Part shown: piece after piece, positions 46,881 to 57,791 of the stretch | Layout of the letters: every line of letters starts with the position of its first letter | How positions within the stretch are numbered: the stretch's first letter is position 1 | DNA from: Cryptomeria japonica | Lineage: Eukaryota > Streptophyta > Pinopsida > Cupressales > Cupressaceae | DNA length: 64,000 nt | NCBI RefSeq assembly: GCF_030272615.1 | Contig: NC_081414.1 | Span: 6,953,001 to 7,017,000, forward strand | Direction of reading: 5' to 3' | Translations under genes and position numbers: made by a program | Notes under the pieces: generated by a model | What the model was told of the DNA's origin: nothing | Databases searched by the model: none | Seen by the model: only the letters and a program-made list of their open reading frames with translations

Positions 46881-48060
46881 TGAAGCCTGAAAGTCAGCTT
46901 GACGGTTGTCAACTGCTGCATGAATCTGATGCTGTGCAAATCCTTGTTGATTCCCTCATCTTTAAACTATGGAACGTTGTGGAAATTTAGAAGTATAATG
47001 ATTTCCCCCACAATTATAACATCCATCTTTAGGCTCTCAGTGTCCTCCTAACCTGTTCCTGTCAAAGTTCTGCCTGGTATTGGAGAAGTTGGTGTTATTA
47101 TTCACTTTCTTGTTTCAATCCTGATTTACTCCTCCTCTATCCTAAGGATTAGCTCCTCTCTTTAGGTTCCTTATTTGTCGACTGTTGTTGCCCTTCTGAT
47201 TATTATTATTTTGGAAATTCCTATTCCCAAAACTTGTTTTGGTATTCACATTCTTTCAAAAATTTGCCAACTGCTGCAACTTCTATTCCTATTTAGTTGC
47301 TTTCTCAAACACTTCATCCATAGTCAAAGGATTATAAATATCCACTTTAGCTCCAATGTGAGTCCTCAATCCTAAGATGAAATTTCGAATGCAGAATCAT
47401 TCATCCATTTGGTACTATGGTACATACTTTAGGAGATTGGTGAATTTCTCCCAGTATTGTGTGACTGTCATAGCACCCTGTGTCAAGATTCTGAAACTCA
47501 ATCACATTCCTATCGAAGAATAACTGAGGAAGCCACCTCTTCCTGAAAGATTGCAGAAATAGCTCCCAAGTAATATCATCAGGCTATAACTTCTTCTCAG
47601 ATTTCTCATTGTCCCACCATGTCACAACTTCTCCAGTAAGTTGATAAGCAACCCATACTGCTTTAGCTTCATTCAACATGTTATGTAGTTCAAAGTACTT
47701 CTCCATCTCAATTACCCAAGCTTCAACACGATCACCGATGGTCTTACCATAGAACATAGGTGGGGCTATCCTTTTTAAATCTTTTTCTAGATCCCCTTTA
47801 ATGATAGCTTGATGATCAGGTTGTTCCTCAACCCATGGAATTTCATTTCTAGGATTCTCCTCCTGTCGAGCCTCACCAAACCTTTGAACTTACTATTCAA
47901 TTCCATCGATTCTAGTACCTTTCTCATTCATAAGGTTGAGAATCTGCTCAAAGCTATCATTATCATTACTTGATCCAACTCTAGTAGTTCTAGAATCAAT
48001 TGTAACTCAACAATTCCTGCACCAAGGAATGTTTCTTTAGCGTAATGGTCGTAGGCCCTA
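46881..48060 (-). pseudogene. Gypsy C gag
   Basis: There is no long open frame, but pieces read as Retrotrans_gag: PPMFYGKTIGDRVEAWV, MEKYFELHNMLNEAKAVWV, VTWWDNEKSEKK and SFRKRWLPQLFFDRNVIEF (47500-47780). A degraded zinc knuckle CYNCGGNHYTSKFPQ lies near 47010. Many stops and frameshifts show it is old. Confidence 0.8.
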
Positions 48061-48076
48061 GTATTATAAAACTAGA

Positions 48077-48088
48077 GCTCTGATACCA
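48077..48088 (-). promoter_or_regulatory. Gypsy C primer binding site
   Basis: Minus-strand TGGTATCAGAGC, three bases inside the 5' LTR. Confidence 0.9.
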
Positions 48089-48091
48089 AAG

Positions 48092-49621
48092 TGTAAAGAT
48101 ATAGACGTTCTAACTTCAATAAAAGAATGAATACTCTTTATTCTTCAAACAAATCTATAATTCATTTAACAAATTCATTTGTTTCTCTCTCTAATAATTC
48201 CATAATCACATAATGTCATTCCATATGTGAGTTAAATAATAGAGATTCACAAGCTATATTTATTAAAGAGATATAATATAATATTCTTACAACATAGGGT
48301 ACTCTTTTCATAGTATTTCAATCATACTATACATCATTCATAATTTCATTACATAACTTAGGCATTCAATTGCCTTAAGCTTAAATATACATATAAATGA
48401 TAAATAACACAATAAGGGATGAGATGTGTCCTTTGATCTCCAATCCTTTAGCTATCTTCAATTAAATCCTTCGAATGAAGACGAGAACAAGATTCGGGTG
48501 CTTTTTTTAACCCAACCTTGAAGCATACACTTCCCTAGAATTCTTAGTTAATCAAGAATACCCAACCTTGTACGAATTGCTTAGCAAGAAGAATTTGATA
48601 TGCAAGATGGAATCTTGGTGCGTGCTTAGTATGATATGGTAGAGAGTCATAAATAAATCCATGTATTTCAATGGTCAATAAGTTACTCGGCTGAGTATAA
48701 TGCCATGCATAGAAATAGGATAGTTTAGAAAAAGCAAACTATACTCTCTAAACCCCATATTCGGCACCCATCCCGGAAGGTATACTTTCCCATAAAACAC
48801 ATGTCTATCAAATTCATTCATCTAGCATGCCTATTCCTTTCATACAATATCTTTAAATTATATGACATGCTCTATCATTCACATGCAAACAATAAAAAGC
48901 AATTCCTTTCTCAAGAAAACAATCTTTTCGTTTTCAGTATAAAGTAAACAATAAAATGAAGAAAAGAATGTGTAACACATGTATGCACATATTTGCATAT
49001 AAAATAATACACAAATGAAGATATGAGCACACGTTTTTAACTTCTATGTTCCTATATGGTTCTGAGTTTATTTCCTGTATGTACAATCTCATTGTTTTCT
49101 ATTATTTAACATCTATGTTTTGGATTTCCAACTACTAAAATCAGACTTTGTTTATGTTTCAATACCATTAGTAAAATTTCTAGAATTCAAGTTTACATGA
49201 ATGTATCTTCATTTTCATGTTATCTGACTAATCTTGCTTCTTGACAGGTTTTCTATAGTTTCAAACTACTTTGGTACAAATCAACAGGTTTTCTCTTCTC
49301 AAGTTGAAATCCGAGAATACATTTACCATCATATAATGAAAACCCATATTTTTAATACTTAGTGTGTGTATATATGTACACTGTGTTGTTACAATTCACT
49401 GATGTTTCCAACATATTTGAAAGCAAATCAAACATAGATCTTTTATGTAACAGAGATAAACGAAATAAGATTATTTGAAAGAGATGTAATTTAAAAAGGA
49501 TTTTATCTTCTTCTATTTTGTAAATTATGAAAGTGAAAATTAATTTAGCTATAGGAAGTATTGGTTTCATGAATTTGTTCACATGTATGTGTATATTTAT
49601 ATACATAGGTGCAAATATATG

Positions 49622-49661
<40 letters not shown>

Positions 49662-51074
49662 CTCTACCGTGTTGATTTGATCTTCAACCAAACAAAGATG
49701 AATTCTACAACAAACAGAGATGCAATTATACCGAATTGGAGTTCATAATTGACAGAAAAAGACATATATACTTCAAAAATATGATTAAGACAATGATTTC
49801 GTTCAAAAGAAATAATTTTTCTACCATTCATATTTTAAACAAACTGAAAAAATGGCCTATCTGAGAAAATCGATTCTCCTGTATTGGAATGATCAAAAAC
49901 CTGAAAGATGTTATCTATTTCCCTCTCTTCTCTTTTTTCTTCTCTTTTCCCAAACTGGCTAATGTTTAAGAGTATTCTCTGTGCTTTTCCGTTGTGTTCT
50001 CAACGTATCTATTCCTTTTTTTTTTCATCTGTTGTCCCTTGAAAAATAAATACGTATTTACCTATATGTTGAGGGCGTAAGTTTTTTTTTGTTCCTGAAA
50101 TCATGGCTTAAACTCTATGTTCATTAACTGCAAATTGAAGTTTTATTGTTTCCAACAACAATGGTGGTGTTTTGATTTTGCCAGGTAAGTGTAGTTTGGT
50201 TAGCAAAAATTCTTCCTCTACAAATTGATTACCAAGAGTCTTTATTACTTTTAACTAATTTTCAAAATATGCTAAGTCGATTTTCCATGAGTCTTGACTA
50301 TCTAATTTGCCACTTTTAAATCCAACTGCTAATTCAGTTTTAACAGTCCCTTCCGATTTTGTTTTGCTTCCAAAATTTTGGTGTATTCAATGCATAGTGT
50401 AAAGCATGTGCAAAGTCGATTTTTCCATATTGACTTCTTTCTTATTAATTATAAGTTTCAATGTATGGAACATGCATCTGTATAATGATGATTTTATATA
50501 TAAATATATATATATATATCAGCATTTCAAATGATGAAATATAAACATTGTGCTTCATCCATTTCATTTTGAAGACAATTACTCCATTTGCATAAACAAT
50601 GTATATACAAACAAACATCAAAATACACGCTTAATCATTTAAAAGCATTAATTCAATCTATTTTTTAAACAATGACATCAAATTTAACTTTTCATGTAAA
50701 TTTACATCCTTCGTATCAATAATCATTCATTTATTCAAGATGCATTCGATGCGACTACTATGGTGTGTGATATTCCATCTCCATTACCGAATTCGAAAAG
50801 ATAAAACAACTCTACCTGAACCAAGTTCTCACCTTCATCCACGTTTACCTATTCCTGCATTCACTTGCACTCAATTGTTCATCAACAATGACAATCCCCA
50901 ATTTCACAATAAAACAATTTAAATCGTTCATTTACATTTAAATTTTCATTTCCAATTCCAATTTCATTTCAATTTCGTTTTCTTTTTCCATTTCATCCAT
51001 ATCATCATAGTATATAAATCATTTTCCTAATTTAATATTTGTAATTAAAATATTGATAAAAATAGTATGTGACA
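48092..51074 (-). repeat. Gypsy C 5' LTR
   Basis: In plus orientation TGTAAAGATATAGACG to TATGTGACA, 2983 bp, followed by the TSD aaaaa (51075-51079) that also precedes 2230. Nothing coding is seen; frames at 49352-49748 and 50740-50922 are incidental. A (TA)n tract lies at 49624-49659 and another near 50497-50519. Confidence 0.88.
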
Positions 51075-51079
51075 AAAAA

Positions 51080-51630
51080 TCATAACTTCACTTGCCAATC
51101 AAATTATTACCTAAAAACTGAATTGAAACACTGCATAGACTATTTGAACAAATCCTTTAATCTACAACACTTGAATCCACATATCCAAAAGACACCAAGC
51201 ATTCTCTAGACCTATTTTGATAGATAACTTTACTGTCAAAAACATCACCAATCAATTCTATCAACTGAGCGGTAGAGGACCTGCAAACGTAATAGTGCAA
51301 TATATGCAAACATAAATATTATATATTTAAAAGGACATAATTTTCACATACTAAAGGAATGCCTGACATTCTTCCATTGTAACATTAAACATTGTTTCCT
51401 GCATATTGAAACTTCTATTGCACCATCATTACTTCAAATAAAAATACTTCAACAATTCGACAAGGTAGTTCAACAATATTAGAACACATAAATACTCTTT
51501 CTTGCATACTGATATTTCTACTATACCATCCTTACTTCAACATCAACAACATAGGATAGGTTGACATTAATGAAAACACAAGATAGGTTGACATCAATGA
51601 CAACAAAGCAAAAAACTCAAGTTTCCAACA
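51080..51630 (-). repeat. Copia B 3' LTR, second segment
   Basis: Matches 54740-55293 (for example cataacttcacttgc, acacttgaatccacata, gatagtgcaatata/taatagtgcaatata). It ends CTCAAGTTTCCAACA. Together with 1208-2229 it makes one LTR of about 1.57 kb. Confidence 0.85.
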
Positions 51631-51642
51631 ATCTCCCCATTT
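51631..51642 (-). promoter_or_regulatory. Copia B polypurine tract
   Basis: Minus-strand AAATGGGGAGAT directly before the 3' LTR. About 300 bp of untranslated sequence separate it from the RNase H end. Confidence 0.88.
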
Positions 51643-51960
51643 GTCATTGATGGAAACAACACCAACAACAAAGAGCACATACAACTGATCTCTCTCCCTC
51701 TTTTATATCAAGGACAAAGGATACTCTTCTATACTCTCTTTCTCCCTTACTGATAAGATTTGATGATTACAATACTTATTGCTCCTCTTAAGAGCAGTCA
51801 CCGCATCAATCTAGGAGCAAAAGATGAATTCTAGAACCACCTTGGAAGGATGCACTGATTGAATCCATCTAATTTAAAAAAGGAGGGGAAAGGACCCCCA
51901 ACTTTTGCCAGAGCTACTCGAAGGTATCCTTTTCCAATGATTTAGTAAAGATATTTGTAA

Positions 51961-52640
51961 TTATTCTTTAGTAGGATGTATATATTCCAGTTTGATTTCC
52001 TTCTCTGCAACCTTCTCTCTTAGTAAATGATATTGGATTGCAATATGTTTAGTCCTTGAATGCATTACCAGATTATTTGAAATATTAATAGCACTTGAAT
52101 TATCACACAAAATAGGAATTTCTTCATCATACACTACTTTGATATCTTTTAGAGTTTGTTTCATCCACATGACCTTAGTGCAACAAGATGCTACTGCACA
52201 ATATATTTTGCTTTTGCAATGGATATTGATATTGAATCCTATTTCTTACTTAACCAGGAGATCAATCTATCTCTAAAGAAAAATGCACCACCACTTGTAT
52301 CCCTTCTGTCATTTGCACATTTGAATCAATCAACATCTATTTATGCTTTCAGTGTGAAGTTATCATCCTTCTTGTACTAGATAATCCAAAGTTCATAGTT
52401 TCTTTTAGATACCTAAATATCATTTTCACTACTTGTTCAAGTGATTGCTTAAGACTAGCTTGATATCTAGCCACCAAACAAACAACCTGCATAATATCTG
52501 GTCTTGAGATAGTTAGATACAATATTCCTCTTATCATAGGCTTGTACCATTTTTTATCCACCTGAAAAGATTAATCTTCTCTTGTATCAAACTTGCACAA
52601 ACCATCTTCATCTTTCTTTATGTAACACTTACTTCCAAAT
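51961..52640 (-). pseudogene. Copia B RT C-terminus and RNase H
   Basis: KKWYKPMIRGILYLTISRPD and VARYQASLKQSLEQVVK (52349-52561) are the end of the Copia RT/connection. RNase H blocks follow at 51961-52170: ILCDNSSAINISNN and HSRTKHIAIQYHLLREKV. The central RT with its catalytic box is missing: sequence jumps from the integrase C-terminal region (about 52620) to the RT end. This is an internal deletion, in addition to frameshifts. Confidence 0.88.
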
Positions 52641-53260
52641 ATTTTGAAGTACTTAATTGTAGGAGGTTTGTCATTCTAAAGTTCATAAGGTGTGTTTGTG
52701 TGATTTAATTTGATCTATACTCTATTAAGTAGATAAACTAAAATATTTACATCTTCTTTCCAGTATACATTAGTCAAGCTAGCATCCTTCAACGTAGTTC
52801 TCGCCATTTCAACCATAGTTTTATTCTTATTTTCAACTACACCATTCTACTAAGGAGTCCTCGGAGCAGAAAATTCCTTCTAATACCATATTTTTCACAA
52901 AAGTCGATAAATTGACTTGATGTAAACCCTCCTCCTCTATCTGACCTTAAGCATTTAATTCTACCATTTATTTGATTCTCAACCATTGACTCAAATTCTT
53001 TAAACCTATCAAATTCTTTAGACTTTTCTCTTAAGAAAGTAACCCAAGTCATTCAATCTAGAGTAATTATCAATAAGTAACATTTAAAATACCTTTCTCC
53101 TCTTAGTCCCCTTGTCCTTATAGGTCCATGTAGATCTGTATGAATTAACTCTAAGGGTTGTGAGGTGACACACTCCTTGTTTACGAGTCTTATCTTTGTT
53201 TACTTTCCCAATTAACATTCCCTACACATAGTATCAATAGGTTTGATGATCCTAGGTAAA
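52641..53260 (-). pseudogene. Copia B integrase
   Basis: The minus-strand translation shows a CREC-x-LGK zinc-site remnant (about 53215), then LELIHTDLHGPIRTRG (first catalytic Asp), MTWVTFLREKSKEF, IKCLRSDRGGGFTSSQF (second Asp) and, after a frame shift, NGVVENKNKTMVEMAR (third, Glu). The catalytic acids are all still readable, but stops and shifts kill the frame. Confidence 0.85.
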
Positions 53261-53615
53261 TATTTTACAACATGATTAAGGTTAATCTTCATCATATTAT
53301 CAAATTGACATGTCCCATTCTTTTGTGCCACAACTAACATTCATTTCTTTGTGTTAATAAACAACTACTTCCATTGTTATGCTTTACATAGTAGACATTT
53401 CCATTAGTCCTTGTACCTTTTGCAACCAATCTTCTAGAGCATCAGGTTATCTGATTTCACATCCAGATCCCTAAAATATAACCTTATAACCTTTCCTATG
53501 CATCTAACTCACACTCAATAGGATATGTTTCAGACCTTTAACATAATAAACATCATCAGTTTTATGCCTACCATCAATAGAGATACTTCATTTTTTTCAC
53601 AAATAGGTGAAGCTT

Positions 53616-53685
53616 CTTCTCCTGCAAACTTAACTGATCCACCATCATATTTATGGAAAAGGATTAGTTAAGTTTGCAGGAGAAG
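53616..53685. repeat. fold-back (inverted repeat) at the Copia B internal / 5' LTR junction
   Basis: Left arm 53616-53640 (cttctcctgcaaacttaactgatcc) and right arm 53661-53685 are reverse complements with one mismatch in 25, separated by 20 bases. The arms lie exactly where the gag/protease region and PBS of B are missing and where LTR homology begins. Confidence 0.9.
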
Positions 53686-53689
53686 AGGT

Positions 53690-55293
53690 TCCACCTCAAA
53701 AGTAATTAATTTATGATCTTCAAACTTCAAACCACATGCAAATAATCAAAATAGAAATAAATCATGAAAGCATAAAGCAGAACAAACACATGAACAATGA
53801 ATTTACATGGAAAACCCAAGCAAGGAAGAACCATAGTGAGAATCAAAATCACAATATAAATATAATATGTTACAATGTGGCCTCCAAAACCTATTGCTCC
53901 TGAGAGGACTTACAAAACCGAGGCACACAACCTTAGGTAAAGATACAAATGACTTGTAAAGCTGAAACACACTATTTTAGGGTAAGATACAGAAAGCTAC
54001 CAAGAGACTCACTATCTTTTAACAGAGAAAGAAATAGATGAATTGAATTGAACAAGATATCGTAATTATGAAATCATCTTTGAATGAAGGTGTCAAGCGA
54101 TCAATTTCATGGTAAAATTTTTCGACTTCAGACACAATCTCTGAACATTATCACATTGAAGATATCAAGATTAAATCTCTTCACAATAGTCTTTTGCACA
54201 TCTCCAATTCTAAATCTACTTGCAAATCATCCACACACTCTTCACAACAATTCACTCATTTCCCTCACACTCATTCATACATTCACACTCCTTTATATTC
54301 AAGATAATCATCAAAACCCTTAACTAGGTCGATCACAAATAGAATAAATAGTATTACATAAATTCAACCACTCAGACCTAAAATATTTATTCTATTCCAC
54401 TCCAAGAGATAGATAGGACCCAAAAACATCACAATACATCCTTTACAATGATTCCGATGGACCACACATGCTAACACATCCTCTAAGGTTGGTAACAGAT
54501 AAAATGTATAGATAAGCATTCAAGCACATTAGTTAGTTAGCCAAAAAACAAATCTCCAAAGAAAATTGCATAATGTGGATCTACACACACCATGGTGAGA
54601 CCCGAAACATTAACCATACTCATCCTCCAAAGAAAACCCAAAACAAACCTAAATATGATCCAAGTTGAATACAATATCACAATCAACTGAAAACCAATCA
54701 ACTGAAAACTAGATAAGCTGACAACACAAAACTCTACACATCATAACTTCACTTGCTAATCAATTTATCACTTAAAAATTGAACTAAAACACTGCATAGA
54801 CCATATAAACAAATCCTCCAATCCAAAACACTTGAATCCACATATTTGGAACCCACAAGACATTCTCTGAACCCGTTCTAACATATAGCTTTACTTTTAG
54901 AAACAACACCTATCAACTTTGCCAACTGAACAATAAAGGACCTACAAGCCTGATAGTGCAATATACACAGAGATATAGAAATTTTATTGAGAAGCACAGA
55001 ATTTTCACATACCAAAGGAATACGAGGCATTCTTCCACTGGGACATTAAATATTATTTCTCACATATTGAAACTTCTACTACATATCATTCTTACTTCAA
55101 CCAGAAATACTTCAACAATTCTACAAGGTAGTTCAACAATATCAAAACACATAAATACTCTTTCTTGCATATTGAGACTTTCACTTTACCATCATTATTT
55201 CAAAATCAACAGCAAAGGATAGGTTGACATCAATGACAACATGGGATAGGTTCACATCGATGAAAATAAAGCACAACAACTCAAGTTTCAACA
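53690..55293 (-). repeat. Copia B 5' LTR, slightly truncated
   Basis: Aligns with 1242-2229 and then 51080-51630 in one piece, which proves that those two were once contiguous. The first 34 bp of the LTR on the plus strand (TGTTGAACAC onward), the PBS and the start of gag are deleted. It ends CAAGTTTCAACA followed by ggtcc, the TSD partner of ggtca at 1203. Confidence 0.87.
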
Positions 55294-55625
55294 GGTCCAT
55301 ACACATTCAAAATCAACACAAAATAGCCATCCCTCATATTCCTACAACTAAAAGTCAAAAAAAATTGTTTAGACTCAACGAGCACATAAAAAATGTTGCA
55401 CTTGTTTCACAAGCAAGCCAACCTGCTAGCAAAACCAATCACACCAATAGTCAACCCTTCACCATTAGACCAAATCCTCAGAATCATATCTTTGAATTTC
55501 TCTTTCTCCATTTTGGTTTCTTGGATAAGCACAATGTCAGGAGTCTCCATAACAATCAATCATTTGAGATAATGATGTTTCTTAGGGCCATTAAGGTCCC
55601 TTATATTCTAGCTGATAACCTTCAT
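55294..55625 (-). pseudogene. LINE A ORF2 N-terminus (endonuclease)
   Basis: Starts at an ATG (55623-55625): MKVIS, a stop where Trp is universal, then NIRDLNGPKKHHYLK, a second stop for Arg, and ETPDIVLIQETKMEKEKF, which carries the catalytic Q-E-T-K of the LINE apurinic endonuclease. Both stops fit G-to-A or C-to-T changes. The ORF continues at 1207 after the Copia B insertion. Confidence 0.92.
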
Positions 55626-55960
55626 TGAGAACTCGGGACAGGGAGGTGCTCACCTCCAGTAAAGACATACTTTCTAATTGATGCTTGAGAATAATTATCC
55701 ATATCCTCACTTGTGCCTTACACTTAGCCTTACTGCCATGTGACATCCTACCCTTACAGTGTATGCTATCCTTACAATTATTACCACCTGCATCCACTAT
55801 AAGGGTAGTCTTGCTTCCAAACTTCTTCATTCTCCTAGGTGCTATGGTCCACTCAGTCTCTTGATCTTAATTTCGATTTGTAACCATCTTGCCTGTTGTA
55901 ACCTTACAATTTGGTTCCATTGCTTGCGATTGTCTGACTCTTATTAGTTCTTGCCAAGGC
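55591..55960 (-). pseudogene. LINE A ORF1 C-terminal end
   Basis: The minus-strand frame reads ETEWTIAPRRMKKFGSK then a Lys/Cys-containing tail to LNEGYQLEYKGP, overlapping the start of ORF2 in another frame, as in many plant LINEs. There is no DUF4283 or knuckle; the rest of ORF1 is missing or unreadable. The sequence fades into AT-rich DNA near 55980. Confidence 0.55.
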
Positions 55961-55969
55961 AAAACTATT

Positions 55970-56240
55970 GCATTCATCCAATTTTATTTTTTAATTAGTT
56001 AAATCAATCAACATTTAGAATTTAAAATTTTGAACAAAAAGTTTATTATTCATATTCATTTTATATTTTACATAATTATATAAAATTATAATTTTTCTTT
56101 ACTTCCATTAGCTCATATTGGAAATAGTGGGTAGAAAAATCATTTTTCTTTGTATAAAATAACATATTTTTCTTTTAAAACATACACAATTTTTCACATA
56201 GCCTTGCTCTCTCATTCTGCAAGTTCAAAATTCAAACCCC
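55970..56240. other. AT-rich spacer between two LINEs
   Basis: No coding sequence or repeat structure recognised. It separates LINE A (minus) from LINE M (plus), which face away from each other. Confidence 0.5.
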
Positions 56241-56286
56241 TATCGTTCATGGTGGAGTTTGCTGGTGGGGATCTCCCCCACCGCCT

Positions 56287-57494
56287 ATGGACCCCGTTTA
56301 TGACCCTGCAATGCTAAAACTGTCTGTCACATCCTCTCCTGGTCCTATGATGGTTCCTCCCTCCAGTTTGGCTATGTTTTAGATTGACGGTTCTTCTTCG
56401 GAGAGCTCTCTGGCCATGCCTGTGGTTTCTGATCCTATTCCCGACGTGCTGGTTGTTCATGATAAACAAAATATCATGGAGCCTCCGACTGTTAACACAA
56501 ATCTCAAAGGATGGAAAAATGTGTTGGTTGGAAACACTGAAACTGTGGACCCCAACATCGTCCTCGTCTACTCACAAACTGAAGAGGGAACGTCTTTAGA
56601 GCTTCCTGATTTTGTTTTGGACTACATTTTGCAAAACATGGCTAATACTCTGGTGGGAAAATTCTTCTCCTTGCACCCCACAGTGGAGATGGTCAGAAAA
56701 TGGGTCAAGGACAAATGGAAACTGAAAGGGAGTGTTTCTGTTAGTGCCATGCTTGGAGCCCTCTTCCTCTTCAAATTCATTGCTGAGGAGGATGTCACTC
56801 TTGTCCTCTCTAGATGCTGGTTCTATGGTCGAAACAACCTTTCCCTCTATCATTGGAAGCCTGGCTTTGACTTAGCGGCTGACTTGCAGAAAATTGCTCT
56901 GGTATGGGTTCGGCTCCTGGGGCTTCCCCTTGAATACTGGGATGAGTCCATCTTTAAATGGATTGGGAACTCCTTTGGTCATTTTGTTGGTGTTGATGAT
57001 ATCACCAAAACCAACTCGCGCCTAGTCTATGCTTGTTTCTATGTTCAAGCTATTGCGAGCATGAATCTCCCCAACTTTATAACCCTCAAATTTAGGCTTG
57101 GTAGCTGGACTCAAGCCCTTGTTTATGAAAATGCCACCCTCTTTTGCCAAAAATGCCACAAATCTGGGCATATTATTTCCCAATGTAAAGCTCCGCCCCT
57201 ATCTCTCAAGCTTAAGCGCCCGACCTTGGTTGAAGACCATATGCCAAATGCTCCTATTATTCATCAAGACTTGGTTGTCGGGCTTATTGTGACTCCTACT
57301 CCTGGCCCGGACCTGCCTCCCTCAGCAGTCGAGGACCCGGTTATGGAAGAATACCCCTTTGTTGAGAGTATTAACAACCTTCTCAAATCTCTTGCAAAGA
57401 ATGTGGATGAAGCCTCTAAATTGGCCCTGAAGGAACAATACATCTCCCCAATGGCTAGCTCAGTTTCACTGGTTGATCAACTGGAAGATGGTTA
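56287..57494 (+). pseudogene. LINE M ORF1 (DUF4283-like, CCHC zinc knuckle)
   Basis: This is an RNA-binding ORF1 protein of a plant L1-type LINE. The ATG at 56287 starts MDPVYDPAM. One stop (TAG for likely CAG) lies near 56380, and then 359 codons are open from 56416. The domain at about residues 100-260 contains FKFIAEEDVTLVLSRCWFYG, WVRLLGLPLEYWDE and GNSFGHFVGVDD, typical of DUF4283. A CCHC knuckle CQKCHKSGHIISQC follows at about 57149-57190. It is nearly intact. Confidence 0.88.
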
Positions 57495-57791
57495 GATTGT
57501 GAGGGACCCCACTCTCTCCCCAGAGACAGCTCGCTCCCCGTTGGTGTTTCCCACTCTTAACCAGGGTATCCTCTCACCTAGTGCTCCTGGTGCATCATCC
57601 AATGGTTGCATGACTCTTATTGACGAGGGATAGATTACTCAAAGATGCAAGACCAGGAATGCAAATCATGATGTGGGGACGAACCTTAAAGCGGGTCGGC
57701 CATCACAGAGACTATCAAGACAAAAGGAAGCAGCAAGGGATATTGCCAATGGTAGGCAATGGACCTTGGAGACATCCATAAAAGGTAATAA

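Noticed and set aside
45073-48060. An endogenous pararetrovirus
   Set aside because: The order LTR, PBS, gag, protease, RT and RNase H with flanking LTRs is that of a Ty3/Gypsy retrotransposon; no movement-protein or coat-protein type sequence is seen.
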